64,000 nucleotides of DNA from Rhinopomastus cyanomelas (GCA_013400115.1 VXBP01002784.1:1371383-1435382), one strand, 5' to 3'; numbered from the stretch's first letter, positions 35,501 to 49,419 are shown. The notes: a model not told the origin generated them from the sequence alone. Program-made: numbers and translations.

Positions 35501-36985
35501 AAACTGGGAGTGACTAGAGCTGGAAACCTGGTGGGATTGTGGCCACTCCATTTCCAAACGCAAGTGGGATGTTAAATTTAAAGCCCATGTTTGAAGAACG
35601 CTAAGGTTACGAAGTTAAGTGCTCTTGAAGGCAAAAAAATTGCCCCATTTGATGCTGCTGAAGCCTCTGATTTATTCACTGGACATTTTCAAACATGTAT
35701 ATTAACAGAGGTGGGGGTCCCTACCCCTACAGCCGCATGTGCCAATTTACTCTTGAGTCATGCTCTTGCACAGCCGATAAGGCAAGGATGCTTCTAGCTG
35801 GAATGCCCACACTTCAGCCCAAGCTTTGGCTTTAAGGTAGCTCTGGGGAGTGCTCAGTGCTCTGGTGGCTGTACAGGGAACCTTCTGGCCAGCAAAACAC
35901 TCTGTTGGATGTTGAGGGCCAGGAGAGGGAGGATGAGAAGCAGAGTCTCCCTGCTCTCAGTCTTTGAACCAGAGCATGAAGACGAGATCTTGATGGAGCA
36001 CTACTCTTCTGCTATGGCAACCCTAGACTGCAGTGTCCTCAGAGCAGGCTGGATGTTCAGGGAAATTTTTTGCTGCCAAGTGAGGAGTCTTTTGATGTTT
36101 TTTCCCCTGTCAAGACAACATTACAAGGATTTTCTTGCCAAAACTGAAGTCACAATTTCACAGTGTGAAGGTGTCTTTCTCAGCAAAAGAAGGGCAGGCT
36201 TTGGAGACGTTTTTTGGCTTTGTTTGTAGTGGCAGCATTTTCTCTGTAACATCATTTGAGAAATGACCCCACTGCTTTTGCTTAAACTGTACAAAGAATA
36301 ATTCTGAGGCTATTTTGGCCCAAATCATTAGAGTCATACGAAGTTATAAACCCCTTAAATGAAGAATCCTGCAGCAGGAAGCATTTGACAAGCTAAGCGG
36401 GAGGTGTTGCCTTACTGTCAGACATGCCTCATTTGTCCTGTTGCAGTGACAAAGTCTGTGTGTTGACGTGGTTTTGCCCCTTTTCCTGCTGACTCTACAC
36501 TCGGTTTGCACTGACACTCCGATTAAGGAATTACTCTGACTGCTGGAATGCCAGTGATTGAAGGCCCTGGTTAATTTACACACTCTCCAGCATCCTCAGT
36601 CTATTTTTGTGTCAGTATTCAGATCACAGAAAACTGTAGGATGTAGCAGCTTTCACACAGAGTTGCCACCAACTACTTTCCAAAGGTTCTGAATGGTAGA
36701 AAGCAAATCTCACCAAATTCATGAGCTCAATATTCTTTACCTGTCAGTCAACAGAGAGAGAAGTATCACATGCCTGAACCAAATTACTTACTTTCCAACT
36801 TCCTTGTTCACTGGCTCTTTTGAAAGTTTCCAGTGAACAGGTCCGTAAATACTTTCATAGACTCATCTCTACTTTTAATTGTCTTTACAATTTATTTTGT
36901 TTGTTTTCATTGTGATAGAATTTGCAATGTTCAGGGCACTTAAAATACTGACAGCAATGTTGCCTGTCTGCTAAGGATATGAGTT
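32541..36985. other. 4.4 kb without genes or recognised repeats
   Basis: Apart from a small inverted repeat at 32864-32890 nothing stands out. The 127-codon plus-strand frame at 34968-35351 and the 106-codon frame at 35909-36229 are not recognisable proteins. Confidence 0.5.
32864..32890. repeat. Inverted repeat, 10-bp arms
   Basis: CTTAATTACC and GGTAATTTAAG pair with one bulged base around a 6-nt loop. Confidence 0.6.
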
Positions 36986-37469
36986 CACAGAACATTAGGG
37001 ATTGGAAGGGACCTCGAAAGATCATCTAGTCCAATCCCCCTGACACAGCAGGATCACCTAGAACAAGTCACACAGGAACACATCCAGGTGGGTGTTAAGC
37101 ATCTCCAGTGAAGGAGACTCCACAATTCCCCTGGGCAGCCTCTTCCAGTGCTCTGTCACCCTCACTGTGAAGTTCCTTCTCATATTTATGTGACATCTCC
37201 GATGTTCCAGCTTATACCCATTGCTCCTTGTCTTATCATTAACTGACACTGAGAAGAGCCTGGCTCCATCCTCCTGACACCCACCCTTCACATATTCAGA
37301 GACATTCATGAGGTCACCCCGCAGTCTCCTCTTCTCCAAGCTAAAGAGACCCAGCTCCCTCAGCCTCTCCTCATAAGGGAGGTGCTCCACTCCCTTCATC
37401 ATCTTTGTGGCTCTGCGCTGGACTCTCTCCAGCAGTTCTGTGTCCTTCTTGAACTGAGAGGCCCAGGAT
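36986..37469 (-). mobile_element. CR1 LINE, 3' end with longest intact ORF2 C-terminal frame
   Basis: The element runs from CACAGAACATTAGGGATTGG at 36986 back to the 'TTCTTGAACTGAGAGGCCCAGG' block. On the minus strand 37058-37402 is one open frame of about 114 codons. It includes GVEHLPYEERLRELGLFSLE, KRRLRGDLMNVSEYVKGGCQ and HINMRRNFTVRVTEHWKRLP, which are the standard C-terminal end of CR1 ORF2. A 3-bp loss at the 'RRNF-FTVRV' junction removes one residue without a frameshift, so this copy is comparatively young or lucky. It lacks the endonuclease and catalytic RT parts and cannot be active. Confidence 0.97.
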
Positions 37470-39991
37470 TGGAGTAGGAAGAGTCTGTTTTATTGAAAAA
37501 AATAGATCTTGATGAAGGAAATATAAAATGTGTGCTTTTACTTACAGATCTATATTTGCTAAAATTAGTTAGGCTCCTCACTTGTTCTCCAAGAACTTCT
37601 TATACTTTGAGCAAGTACATCTATCATAGGTTAGTGGGAAAGCTAAGGAACACATTTTACACTGCAAATCAGAGAATGTGAAATGCAGGCTGCACTATTC
37701 CACTGAGTGATTTTCTTCTTGACTGTGAAGAAAAAAAAAACCCAGCCCAAAGCCTCCAAAGAACAATTGTGTAATTTCCTTGCGTGGAGCCCAGTAAAAT
37801 CTTAATGGCTTACTTCCTACGGCTTCCTTTCACAATGCAGGAGACAACCAACATAAGACCTTGACAAGAAATTATACCTCTGACTCACCATGAACACAGA
37901 TTGTCTCTTGAAAGGTTAAAATTCAGCTGATCTGTTAAATAATAGTTATTAAGAGGTGAGTTTGTGCCTCTGGAGTTCTCTCGTATCAGTATTCATTATA
38001 AAGCTTTGAAAAGCTACTTTCTAGGAAAAATGAAAACTTCCGTGTTAGTAGTCTTCAAACTCCTTCATCTAGCACTCCATTGTTTTGCCTGACATTATTT
38101 TTTCCTCCTCATTTGAAAAACATAACATAGTTATTTTACTTCTCATACATGCCACGTTGAATCCAAAAGAGGAGCCAATTGTGGGAACTGCTGTTGGTAA
38201 TCAAAGTGAATAAAACACTTCTTACAGGAGCTTTTTCATGGAGTATTTAATCCTCTATGGAGTGAGGGTTTCCCCACTGAAAGAGGGATTCTTTCAGTGT
38301 TTTTTGCTCTCTCTAGGTATCCTGAGGTCAGAATACTCCAGTTGTAGTCTTTATGGTCATAAAAGACCAGTGAACTTTGAACAGAAGACTTGTGGGGTTT
38401 AGTGTGGAAATATAAATGGCGGAAGCTCAAAGGTTTGATTGTCCTCAGTGGAAATATATGTACTTTTTGGAACGCTGGAGTGGAAGTAAAGATAAATGAA
38501 CATCCTTATAGTGTAATCACCAGGTTGAAAAATCATGTGACTTCAGTACTCAAACTCCCTGTTAGCACAGTGAGTTTATATGTTCTTTATATCTTTGTTG
38601 GTGGATGAGTCAATGTTTAAACGCTCATTTATCATTTACTATATAAAAGAAAAGCTATTACCTGAAACTCACTTTTACAGTTGCAGGCAAACTGAAATAA
38701 TCATTTTCAAGGACCTAAAGCTGTTTCTTGAAGAATGTCATCATTTTCTTCTTATTTTACTTACCACTTACACTACTATATGAGTTACCTTCAAGAGCTC
38801 TACCTTACAAAACTTGGCTGCAGATGCTGGCAGCCACTGTGCCCGTACAAACTGGGCTAAAGAAACTCTTTCAGCAAACTACATTTGTCTTGCAGACAGG
38901 ACAAAAGAACCTCTTTAAAGGGACAGCTCACGCTGCCTGCAGGCTGCTAGCTGTACTGTGACTTGTCCTGAAGGCTGAGCAGCATCGTTGCTCCACAAAA
39001 AGTGTCTCAGGGATTTGGGGTAAAGTACCTGCTCTGCCATGGCATCATTTTCTTGTGCCTGTCAAGAGAGGAGTCGCTGCAAGATTCTGATTCCAGTCCT
39101 CTGCTTCTTTCTTCTTTTTTTTTAATGCTCTCTTAAGTAAATGAACTGTCTGTCTGAAGTGGCAGAGGAATAGTCCTCATTTTGCATCACAATTTGATTA
39201 CTATCCTTACAGATTTTATTCAAGATTATTTTTTGTGCGTGTCACCTTCTCCATTCTCTGCTTGTCACCAAATGGCCAGAGCAGGCAAATGAGGTGATTA
39301 GCTGGGGCAACCGAGTGGTGAGACCAGCAGCAGTGTCTCTACAGGAGCTCAAACCGCTCACACAATTGTGGATCGCTGGGGGTTTTGCTGTTCACTTGTA
39401 GACACGCTGCCTCTGTGTGGTCTGTGGCTCCTGCTTGCTTGTCGGTGAACAGACTGACAATTTCATTAGCTAGCAAAAAGACGAGGTCCTGTGTGTAGAA
39501 GGCCTCTTCTCCCTCAATCCCACAGAAAATCCACGTTGGAAGCAAAGCTATTGTAGTTGCTGTACTATTACATGTTAGTTCACAACAGCATCTAATTGTT
39601 AAAATTACCTTGTTAGGATGATACAATAAAAACGTCGCGCATGGACTTCTAAACTCGCCCGTATCTGCTACACATCTTGCCATTTGTGAGCACCAGAAGA
39701 CTGTAATTTACTTAAGTGCTTGTCCTTCATTTTATAAAATTCCATAAATACTTTTTAAAATCAGACAGCCTTTGTACAGTGAGGGTAGCATGGCAGGAAC
39801 TGAATGGTTTTAGCTGTAACAGAAGAGCATGATCTATTTTCTTGGGGATAACTGGAGGTTTCTATAAATTCTGTAGGAGTCTATTTGGTTCTTACCTCGT
39901 GAAGTGAATGTTAAGACAAAGCACATATTAGAAGATAATTATGAGATACTGGTTTTACTTGTTACTTTGCTGAGCAATCAGTTTACTACAG

Positions 39992-40068
39992 CTGTTTTGT
40001 GGTTTGGAGACTTAGAAGTATCAAAAACAAGCAGCCAGTTCAACACGATCGAAGATGTGGTGGTGGTG
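39992..40068 (+). other. Weak candidate exon, 77 bp
   Basis: TTTACTACAG| precedes and GTG|GTAAGTGC follows a 77-bp open interval (frame TAVLWFGDLEVSKTSS...). The donor is strong; the acceptor has a poor pyrimidine tract, and the donor sits in a GTG microsatellite. Probably chance. Confidence 0.12.
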
Positions 40069-41015
40069 GTAAGTGCTCGTGACATAGTAGTTAAAAAGTG
40101 CAGTAGCAGTGATGGAATGTCACCCATATCTATCTGTAACTACTTTAAGATGCATTTTCATTCCTAAACAGGCAAAAGACTTTAGTGATACTGTGAGTCT
40201 AGCTTGTTGTGTGATTTTAATAAATTACCTTGCTCAGTCACGGGAAACTATGAAATGGTTTAATAGCTGATTTGAAGTGTGTGTGGGGGAATTAGTTGTT
40301 GTATTCCCACGTGGCAATTTGTCCCAGTATTCTTCAGCATTGCCTATGGTAAGGGAATCAAAGTCAACGTACTGCTGCAGGCTCTCAAACTTTGTGAGGA
40401 GGCTTGTTTACTCAGGCCACAAAGACTATATGCAGAAGGCATTGACTTGAATTTCTCATTCTCTCCTTTTTCATCTTTTCTGCCTCCCTTCCTTCTTCTG
40501 ATTCTGGGGCTGATGCTGGCCAGATGGGAAAGGCAACATAGAAGTAATATGAGATATTACAGGAGGAAATAAGTGCTTGTCAGGATTGGTTCTGCCCTTG
40601 AAAGGACCTGTGAGGTGGGCTGATTTTGTCTTGGAAGGCTTTTTCTGCCTGACTTTTCTAGTTGGTTTCAATGTTAGGAGTGCACGTGTCTGCCTGTTTC
40701 TCAGGAAACACAGCTCACATTTGCAGGGTCATCTTCTGCATGCACAGAAATAGGTTTCAGTTCTGTGTTTTGAGTCCAAGTGTGCATTTGAGTTCATAAT
40801 TAACCTCTGACAGAGTTCTTGGTATATAGGGACTTTGTGTTTTTAGTTTCAGAAAATTACATTGCTTGGAGATGAGGGGAAAATGTCTTAAAGTCTTCTT
40901 GAAAAAAAAATATGTTTCTTACTTGAGCAGAAATCAGAATCTTTCTGTCTAGAGAAAGTTCTTGAAGTAGGTATATGAACGGCTTGGTAACATCTCAGAA
41001 TCTCTGTGTCTACAC

Positions 41016-41052
41016 ATAAACAGTAGTCATGTCTGCAGATAAACAGTAGTCA
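41016..41052. repeat. Partial 23-bp tandem duplication
   Basis: ATAAACAGTAGTCA occurs twice at a period of 23. Confidence 0.85.
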
Positions 41053-44000
41053 CAGGTATTCCTACTGCTTCTCTGCTCTGTACGGGTCAGATAGTACAAA
41101 TAGTGTTCTCACCACGGAAGAAAACAATTGACTGGCTTTTATATGCACACTTGCGTGGGAGCCCACAGGATAATAATTGAATTACGGTGTCTGGCTCTTC
41201 CTAAGGCTGAGATTGTGAATATCTAAAGGTCTGATTGATCAGAGGAGTTCAGGTTAACTGTAAAATTGATCAAAAAGCAAGCAAAGGATAATGGCTCAGC
41301 CGAGCAGTACTGCTAAGTGATAAACCAACTGCTAGGGAATGTGACTGGAATGATGCTGCGAAGCCTGTTTTCATTTCAATGTATTTAGCATGGGACTCTC
41401 ATCTAATTGTGTTGTGATTGCTTCCATGTGACAAAGGGAGCTGAAGACTGACACGTTACGTCAATTTGTGCCTCCTGCATTTGTCTTTGCAAGGAGAGAG
41501 AAGGATATAAACGTTGATCAAAAACCAGTGGAGTCGTCGTTACTAAATGGACACATGGCTTACTGGTTTTGTTCTGTAGAGAGTACTGGGTGGTTACGTG
41601 ACTTTACATGGTGGCGAGGAGTTCTCACTCACGCACATAACTTGTCTTGCTCCCCAAACTTTCCTCCATGGGCCTTTTCTGCCAGCTCTTAAGCACCAGC
41701 AACATCCTTCTGCTGTTAGAGTAAACACATCCAGATTTCTATGATGGGGCAGAGATTTGGATCTCCTGATGCCCTAACCCTTGCCAGGTGCCTGTGGCTG
41801 GGCATACACAGCCACATCAGCCCTTTAGTTACTACAGTTAACCCTTTTTAACCATGTAAGCAAGGGATGGTGGATCCAACCTGTAATCTGGAGACTACCC
41901 ATTTGTCACAGGAGAAAGCAAGCAGTTGTGTCCTTTTATGTCAATTCTAGATGCAGGTTCTCTGACTTTCATGACATTATGCTAAAGAAAGAGGTCTGAC
42001 TGACTTGGTGTTCTTTGCACTGATTTAATAAAACTTGCTATTAGTTTAGTTATGTTGGGGATGGGAGGCAAAACTTAGGTTTCATCCTTTAAGGCTCGAA
42101 GCAGTCTGACCTTCATCTAGCCAAGCAGTTTAGCAAATGACCAACTACATATGCTTAATATTATGCACATCGTCAAACCTTTTGCTGGATCATTGCAGTA
42201 ATGAAGCTTTCCTTGAATGGAAAAAAACCCCTGTGATATGCTGGAGGGAATAAGGTTTTTTACGTATTTGGTATTTTTTTTTGGTGCCATTTCTGGCAAA
42301 CTCCTGACGAGTGGGTTGTTTTGGAGTAGCCCCAGGAGTGCAGAACTCAGTGTACACACACACCAACTGTCTTCCACAGATTTGAGAAGGAACCATCAGA
42401 TATCAAACTATGTTTCTTTATGTGACTGTGGTCCTAGGCTCATTTTGATAATTCCATTGGACTTTGCTGTTCATGTGCTGGGATAGAAAGTGCTTAGCTT
42501 CACTTTGAGCATTCACATTGGTAAACACCATTTTCTTTTTGAGTTAATTGTGAATGAGCTGGACTGGTCAGAGTAGGTCCAGGACTTTGTTTAAAACAGG
42601 ATCCAAATGAGTATTTGGAAACTTCTTATTTGTTCTTTCAAGCTCTTGAGCAGATCTTAAAAGACAGTATTTTGTATTGCTGGTTCCATAAATTCCTCAT
42701 GCTGTACCAAAACCTCTACTGATTATTGAATCAAATCATCCACACTCTGAAGGACACCACCATCACATTGCACTGGATTCTCTCTCTTTACTCTGTGGAT
42801 AGGCAGACTGAATTTTAACCTTTATTTTCTCAGAATAATGGGAATAACAATATTTGTATGTGCTGCCTTTACTGGATCTACATAGATATGAAACAGACTT
42901 CAGGATCTGTCCTGTGTTCTACAGCAAGTGAAGCTGCTGTAACACAGGTTTTTTTCCCCGAGACGATAGAGGAAACATTGAGATCGTGAAGCATTTGTCA
43001 GGACTAGTCCTTTGTGTTGCCTCACAGAACCACGTTGTCTTAAAAGGATATTTATGCAGTATAGGTCTGCTGTATAATACCTGGTTTGTATTCTCTGTGC
43101 AACGCCAAAAATGTGAGGTGTGCTATGCTTTTGACTTTTGAAAATGTCAGAAGTGGAAATTCAGGCTGTTGGACAAGGCAATAATTTGCCGAGACACGTG
43201 TGATTGTGGAGCCCTTTCTTTAATTTCACTCAACACTTGGGGCTGTAATATTGCACTGATTAACCAGTGAAGTAATAACTGATGAGTAAAAACTGAATTT
43301 AGGCTCTACCTAATTTAGACAGAGCCAGATTTTACCAAGTGTGACACACTGGTGGTATCTGCTATGTGTCTTATAAAAAATACTAAATTTTAAGCCGATA
43401 ACTCAAATGGTTCCTGAGGTATAAACTTGTGAAAAGTCACAATTTTGCATTGTGCTGAAAAGCCACCTTACAATGCAGTGACTACCATGGCTCTTTAATA
43501 TCCAGCAGAGTTCTCCTGCTGTGCTTTGTCAGTCGGTAGCAACATCCAAGTCTTCTTGTAAAAGTAATTCACACTTTTTTCACAACACTGTTGCTTTAAT
43601 TACCACTGAACTCTGCTGTTGCTCAGACAGACCTAGCAGGACCAAGAGAGGGTCAACGCTGCAGTCACTGCAAAAGAAGCAAATGGCTTTTTTTTTCTTA
43701 CTTTATTATTAACAAACCATCTTTGATTGAAATGCTCCTAGGTTCTGAGACCCAGTCTCGGCTCTGTGCTCTCTTGGGGAATTCATTATCAAAATAGACC
43801 ATGGATGTCGATCCGGAAAAACATCAGAAATGACACCTAAAATACTCATCAGGAAATTTCCAGTAAAGATCAGACTCACATATCTTTAACGTGGGAACAG
43901 CTGATCAGATCTATCGTGTATGTACAACGAATTGCTGATAGAAACAGACCAACTCATCAGCACTCTGTACATTTTGTATGTGTAAAAATGATTGCTACCC

Positions 44001-45581
44001 GTTTGTTAGTGATTCTTCCATGACTTCTTCATGTTTATTTGATTTGTTATATCTCGTTAGCGCCAGGAGCATTCATGGGAAGAACTGGAGGATGCTGAAA
44101 GATAAAATGATTGTATTTAAAATTATAAAATACGGCTTCTGTAGCTTTGTTTCATGAAAAGTTCCGTATTTGTGTGTCGTCTTTCACACTGAAGAACTGT
44201 AAAATAACCTTTTAGCAGCACAGACTTAACTTCCCTGCTTACCTTAGAAGGTCAGGTCAGAGAACAGTCCTGTCCCTTACAGCCCTGTTTGTGGGAATCA
44301 GCTCACTGGGACAGAAACGCATGGCAGGATTCTTCACAAAGGGTGACATCATGACATTTTTAGAGCAGAATGCAGGTATGGCTTCTGTGTTAAGGAGATT
44401 TTAGAGCTGAAACTGAATTAGTCAACACTAAATGCAGTACAGCCCGCCCGCCTTAACACTTATTAAAATAGACCCTGTGATCTATGAATACGAATATAGA
44501 TCAGCCCTCTGTTTCATATCTCAGCTCAGAGATGATACTGCAAACTGAGACCACACCACTTAACACCACAGTGGTGCACCCATTCCTGTCTGGTCTGGAA
44601 AAAAATGGTACCTGTTGGATGACTCTTCAGTTAATTATTTAGATAGCAATACTACCTACCAAGCAATGCTGGGTTTTGCTTGGAATAGCCTTAATTTCTG
44701 AATGTAGTGGTATGTAGCTCGCTAGACAGTTGTGTGCCTGTGAAATGCTCAGTAACAGCGTGCCCTGATCGGGACTGTTGCTTCTAGTTGTTCATCAGCC
44801 CTGTCACTCCTTGACTTTAACTTCAGAACTGACCTACAGAAATAACGTTTAAAATACCTGCCCCATGTTAGTCTAAATGTTTTCTCAGTCTCTAGTGTCT
44901 GGAATCAGGAATGGTAGAAAGTAGAGGTCTGGAAAAAAAACAAGTGGAGGAAAGGAAATGTGGTTTGAGCAAGGAGGAGAAAGACTTGGAGCTGCAGAGT
45001 AACGTGGTTGGTTAGGATGACCCTTATGAAAACACCCGATAATAGGGTGGGTTAGACTGTTGTGTGAGAAGGGCTCCTAACTGATACCCACAGTCACTTC
45101 ACGGCAAAACTTGGGAAAGTGATCTCTGTGAGATTGTAGATGGGATGAGGAGAATTGTCCTTTTGTTAAAAATCAGATATTCAAGAAATTAGAAAAGAAT
45201 GAAAAAGGAGAGTGTGTTCTCTTTCCGTGTTTGAAGATCAGCCGTTGGTGTGCCGTGCAACCCTGCCGTTGAGTCCCATGGAGGTAATCAGGGTGTTCCA
45301 GCAACATTAAAAGAATAATTCTAAAATAATATAGATGAAGTAAAGAAGCAAACGACTGCAGACTGAGAAAGGTTGGTGAGCCCAGTTGTGGATGGGGTTG
45401 GTTACTGAAGAGAGTAACTGGTACTGAAGAGAGGTGCTGGTCCTCTCGAAGGAACTAAGCTGCCCCTGTGTGAAAAGCCCAAAGAAGGCAGGATGATGTT
45501 CTGTGGATGGTGCACTGGCCTGTGACATGCTTTTACATTCCAGAATTTGTATTACAGGCCAATATTTTTAGTTACACTTGG

Positions 45582-45596
45582 AAAAAAAAAAAAAAA
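45582..45596. repeat. A15 homopolymer
   Basis: Fifteen consecutive A. Confidence 0.9.
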
Positions 45597-46932
45597 CTCT
45601 GATGTTTTTCTGACACCATTTAGAGTTGAGAAGAATTTAGATCAACTACAATATATCGGTCAGAAAAATTACTCAGCCTGTGCCAGGTGGTTTGATGAGT
45701 ACAGAACAAATTTGAGCTTACACTTTTCCCTTGAGATTAATGAAATCTGACACAACATGAAAACTGCTGGATCTGGGAAAATAGCTTATATTGTAAAAAC
45801 TGTTAGTGCTAGTTTTTATGGTAAAATTTAATGTGCAGTTGGTGCATACAGAGGCAGTCCCTACTTATTTCTTAAAGGCTAAACGCTTCCTTTTGGAATT
45901 AAAGACAAAAACTTGTTGGCAAACTGTATGTTAAACTAATGTTCTGAAAGAAAGGTGTAAAAATGAAAGGAGCTACAAGAAGATGTCTTCAACATCTTTC
46001 TGAACATGGTAGCAATTTTAGCACCTGCTGAGAATGAGAACTGAAAGTCCAGGCATTTGCAACCTGTTGTAGAACAGTCAGTGAATACAACTGCATCCCT
46101 AGAAGGTTTCTGTAGGCTTCATCCTGACCATCTGACCTTATTGTGTGACAACTCTGCTCATCAGATGCACCAAGTAAACAGAGAGATACCTTACTCCTTT
46201 CAGATTTAAGATAACATTACAGTTTGTGAATAAGGTTCCCAGTATGTGGACATGACAACTATGAAAAACTATAATTTAGGACACAGAGTATTCTCTTTAT
46301 GCTTTTATGTGGAATCTCACTTTAATGCCATGTAAATGACAGTAAGAAATACATTCACAGAATGTTAAAGCCTTCCCATTAAAAATTCTGTATGCATTTT
46401 ATATTCTAATTCATGTACAGTCAAAAACCCTGATAAAATCATAGTACTGATTTGACTGCTGCACTTATCATATTAATGAGGATACTTTATGCCTTTTGAA
46501 AATTGGGATATAGTCCATTATGTGATTGTGAATGATGTGATTGTATCACATCAATTTGTTATTCAACCCCACCCCTCCCTTCAGTCAACTTCATACAGGA
46601 GAAGCTATTGGTGAGCATGCACCGAGGCAGGAAAAGCTACACTCAAAATGAGTCTTTTTTTTTCTTTTCACTTATTTAACATATTATATCTGTATATTTC
46701 ATTTTTTCCCCCAAATCCTGGAATTGATCCAAACTCCAGAGGGGAACTCATAGAGGTATACAAAATCTCTAGAGGAGCACTAGCTAAGGGACACATCTGC
46801 TCAAAAAGAAGACTCAGCTAGGTCAACTCTCCAGCTTTCTGGGTGATTGTATAAGGTGGGGTTCACCCTCTTTAATAGTGAGTGTATTTTAGCTTATGCT
46901 AAAGTCATAGCTTCCTATGACTGCATCTTGGG

Positions 46933-47219
46933 ATCATAGAATGGCTTAGGTTGGAAGGGACCTCAGAGATAATCTTGGTTCCAACCCCCTGTCATGGGCA
47001 GAGACAGCTCTCGTCAGACTAGGTTGCCCAGAACCCCATCCAACCTGGCCTTGAACGCTTCCAGGGATGGAGCAGCCATAATCTCCATGGGCTACCTGTT
47101 ACAGTGCCTCAGAATCCTCTCAGGGAGGAATTTCTTTTTAAGATCTAATCTAAATCTCCCTTCTTTTCGCTTAAAACCATCCCCCTTGTCCTATCACTAG
47201 AGCCCCTTGTAAACTCTGC
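46933..47219 (-). mobile_element. Older CR1 LINE, 3' end (different subfamily)
   Basis: The 3' end is ATCATAGAATGGCTTAGGTT followed by GGAAGGGACCTCAGAG, the 'GGTTGGAAGGGACCT' version rather than the 'GATTGGAAGGGACCTCGAAAG' version of the young-looking copies. Internal blocks include CCAGAACCCCATCCAACCTG, GCCTTGAACGCTTCCAGGGA and CCTTGTCCTATCACTAG. The C-terminal coding part is too decayed for a useful frame. It is 5'-truncated, minus-oriented and more diverged, hence older. Confidence 0.93.
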
Positions 47220-49272
47220 CTGTCACAGGGATGGAAAACCAGAATTTCTGTTGTTGACAACCTGTTTGTATTTTGGAACTGCATGTGTAGTTTCACATAT
47301 TTTGGTGTCTTGCTGCTAGTCATCATGTGCTTTGACTTGAGGAGCACTGCTGTTCTTGCAGCTTTCTCTCTGGCTGTTGCTGGGTTTAAGTCTGTCGTGA
47401 GTATTTTGCATTGATGGGAACATAAGTGGCTCATTTTCCCATACAGTGAGTGTTCCCAGCCTGAGCACAAGTCCCAGTCTTGTATGATGAAGAGGTATAA
47501 GTTATCCAAAACACAGTAGCTGAGGTCTAGAGGTTCCTTTCTCAAAGACATCTTGAAAGCAGCGCTGAGACCAGAAAATCAAATACGAAGTCTTTTCCTT
47601 AGAATCCATCCCTTAAGGATTTAGTTCTGTCTCTACTGACGTTCTCTACCATTAACTTGTTGCTGAATGTTGTGTTTCCACTCGGTGTCCAGCTTTCTAG
47701 TTTGGAATTTTATCTTCAGACTTACTGCTCAGTCCATTTTTATGGTTCATCTCTTCCCAAACACGTCTTGCTGCTGATTGAAACTTCTCTGAGGTGCTGC
47801 TGCCACACACGATGACGCACACTCCAGCAGCGTGTTTGCAAGAGCTTCAAAACAAAACCTGACGAGTCCCTACTATCTTTTGGGCTTGTTAATGCAGGAA
47901 CTTGATTTGGAAGGTTTATCCAAGAATATGTTCTCTCTAATTCGACTGCCACTGTCAAAGCAATTTGTTTGCAATAGCTCACTTGGTTTCTTAGCACCAT
48001 GCAGAGGAATAGGCTATGCACATGTGTACTCACGCACGCACGTGTGCAGGCAGAATAAAATAGAGTGTAAACATACTTTAAATTGTCCTTTTTTGGGGGT
48101 GGAAGGAAGATTTATTTAAAGGTCAAAGGGAAACATTAATAGTGTTAGATAAATTTTAGCCTATTTAAATTCAAACCCAATAAGAACTTCATACAATCTT
48201 TTGGACAAAGCCTGCAACGTTCTAATCTCTGCAAATCCACTCTGTACTGTTCACTGCTCTTCTTATTAATCGGTTCTACAGTGCTGTACTCTTCTCAATA
48301 CTGTTACACACACTGCATTTTTATTCTCCAGCTTCAGCTCAGCCTCTTCTGTATTTTTGCATCGTCTTACATTCAATTACCCACAGCCTGATTTTCAGAA
48401 TAAGGTACCATTGGCAGCTGCATTTAAGCAACAGCCCATCATGTCATCTTGCTTCATGTATTTTACTCTGATCTCCTTTAGGATGAAGCTCATTTGAGAA
48501 ATCTTTCCCCTGCCTTTGGGGAGGAATTATGTGCCTGCTTCTGAAGGGTCTGAAATGTGTCTTCTCAATGTTTTTGTTATTAAAAGAACAAGCCAGCCTC
48601 CAACTTATCTACATCTTGGATCCTGTTGCTTTGCTAAACTGCAAATGTGTTGTTACGGTTTCAGGAATACTGAGGTGGTTTAATTGCTGTTGCTCTGTTT
48701 ATTGCTGTTGGAATAGTACTGAGTGTTCCAAATTCAACGTGTGTCTTCTTCAGAAGCACTTCTTACTCTTTGTAATATCTGCTTCACATTTGAGAGGTCC
48801 ATTCCCCTTCCACGCGTGTGAGCTCATGACAAACATCCATGAAGCTGGAATCGGTTTGCCCGACGAGAGTTCTCTTTGAAGAACATCCACAGCACAGAGC
48901 TTGTGACAGTTGATTAAAGTCTTGGTCACTCTTTAGGGATGACTAGGACTGAATGTGAGACTTGTTCAGAACTGCTCTGCTTTTTATGTAATTTTCACAA
49001 TGTCATTTGAATTAATTTCTCTGTCCAAATTTAAAAAAGACTTTTAAATACCTTTTTAGTGTTAAGTCTTTATGGGCTGTTACATGTTGTTAAGACTAAA
49101 ATATATGAATATATAGAAAAGATTATACAGTCTTTAAAATGTTTAAAATATTTAAAAATCCAGGTATATGTAGTCACACAAATTATTTCTATTTATTTTT
49201 AATTAGTAAAAACACTAATTCATCTTGCGTATAATTTTGTTGCATTGGTGAAGGTCATTCTTCATGAACCAA
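47220..49272. other. Gene-free stretch, AT-rich towards the right
   Basis: No repeat recognised. From about 49000 to 49215 it is very AT-rich low-complexity sequence. The frames at 47171-47551 and 48529-48879 are not recognisable. Confidence 0.5.
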
Positions 49273-49404
49273 CTCTGGAGCTGTTCAAGGCAGGATTGGA
49301 CGTGGCACTTGGTGCCATGGTCTAGCCTTGAGCTCTGTGGTGACAGGTTGGACTTGATGATCTATGAGGTCTCTTCCAACCTTGATAATACTGTGATACT
49401 GTGA
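49273..49404 (+). mobile_element. Older CR1 LINE, 3' end (third subfamily)
   Basis: Blocks in order: CTCTGGAGCTGTTCAAGGCA, GATTGGACGTGGCACTTGGT, GCCATGGTCTAG, GGTTGGACTTGATGATCTAT, GAGGTCTCTTCCAACCTTG and two ACTGTGAT tail units. The 'GGCACTTGGTGCCATGGTCTAG' stretch marks a subfamily different from the other copies here. Confidence 0.93.
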
Positions 49405-49419
49405 AGGCATAGTCAAAGC

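Larger units (their letters stand above)
37470..46932. other. 9.5 kb without genes or recognised mobile elements
   Basis: The longest repeat-free part of the window. It holds a weak candidate exon at 39992-40068, a 23-bp duplication at 41016, an ATF/CREB-like TTACGTCA at 41456-41463 and an A15 run at 45582. Otherwise it is unremarkable unique sequence. Confidence 0.55.

Noticed and set aside
46994..47200. 68-codon plus-strand frame
   Set aside because: Antisense of the older CR1 at 46933-47219.
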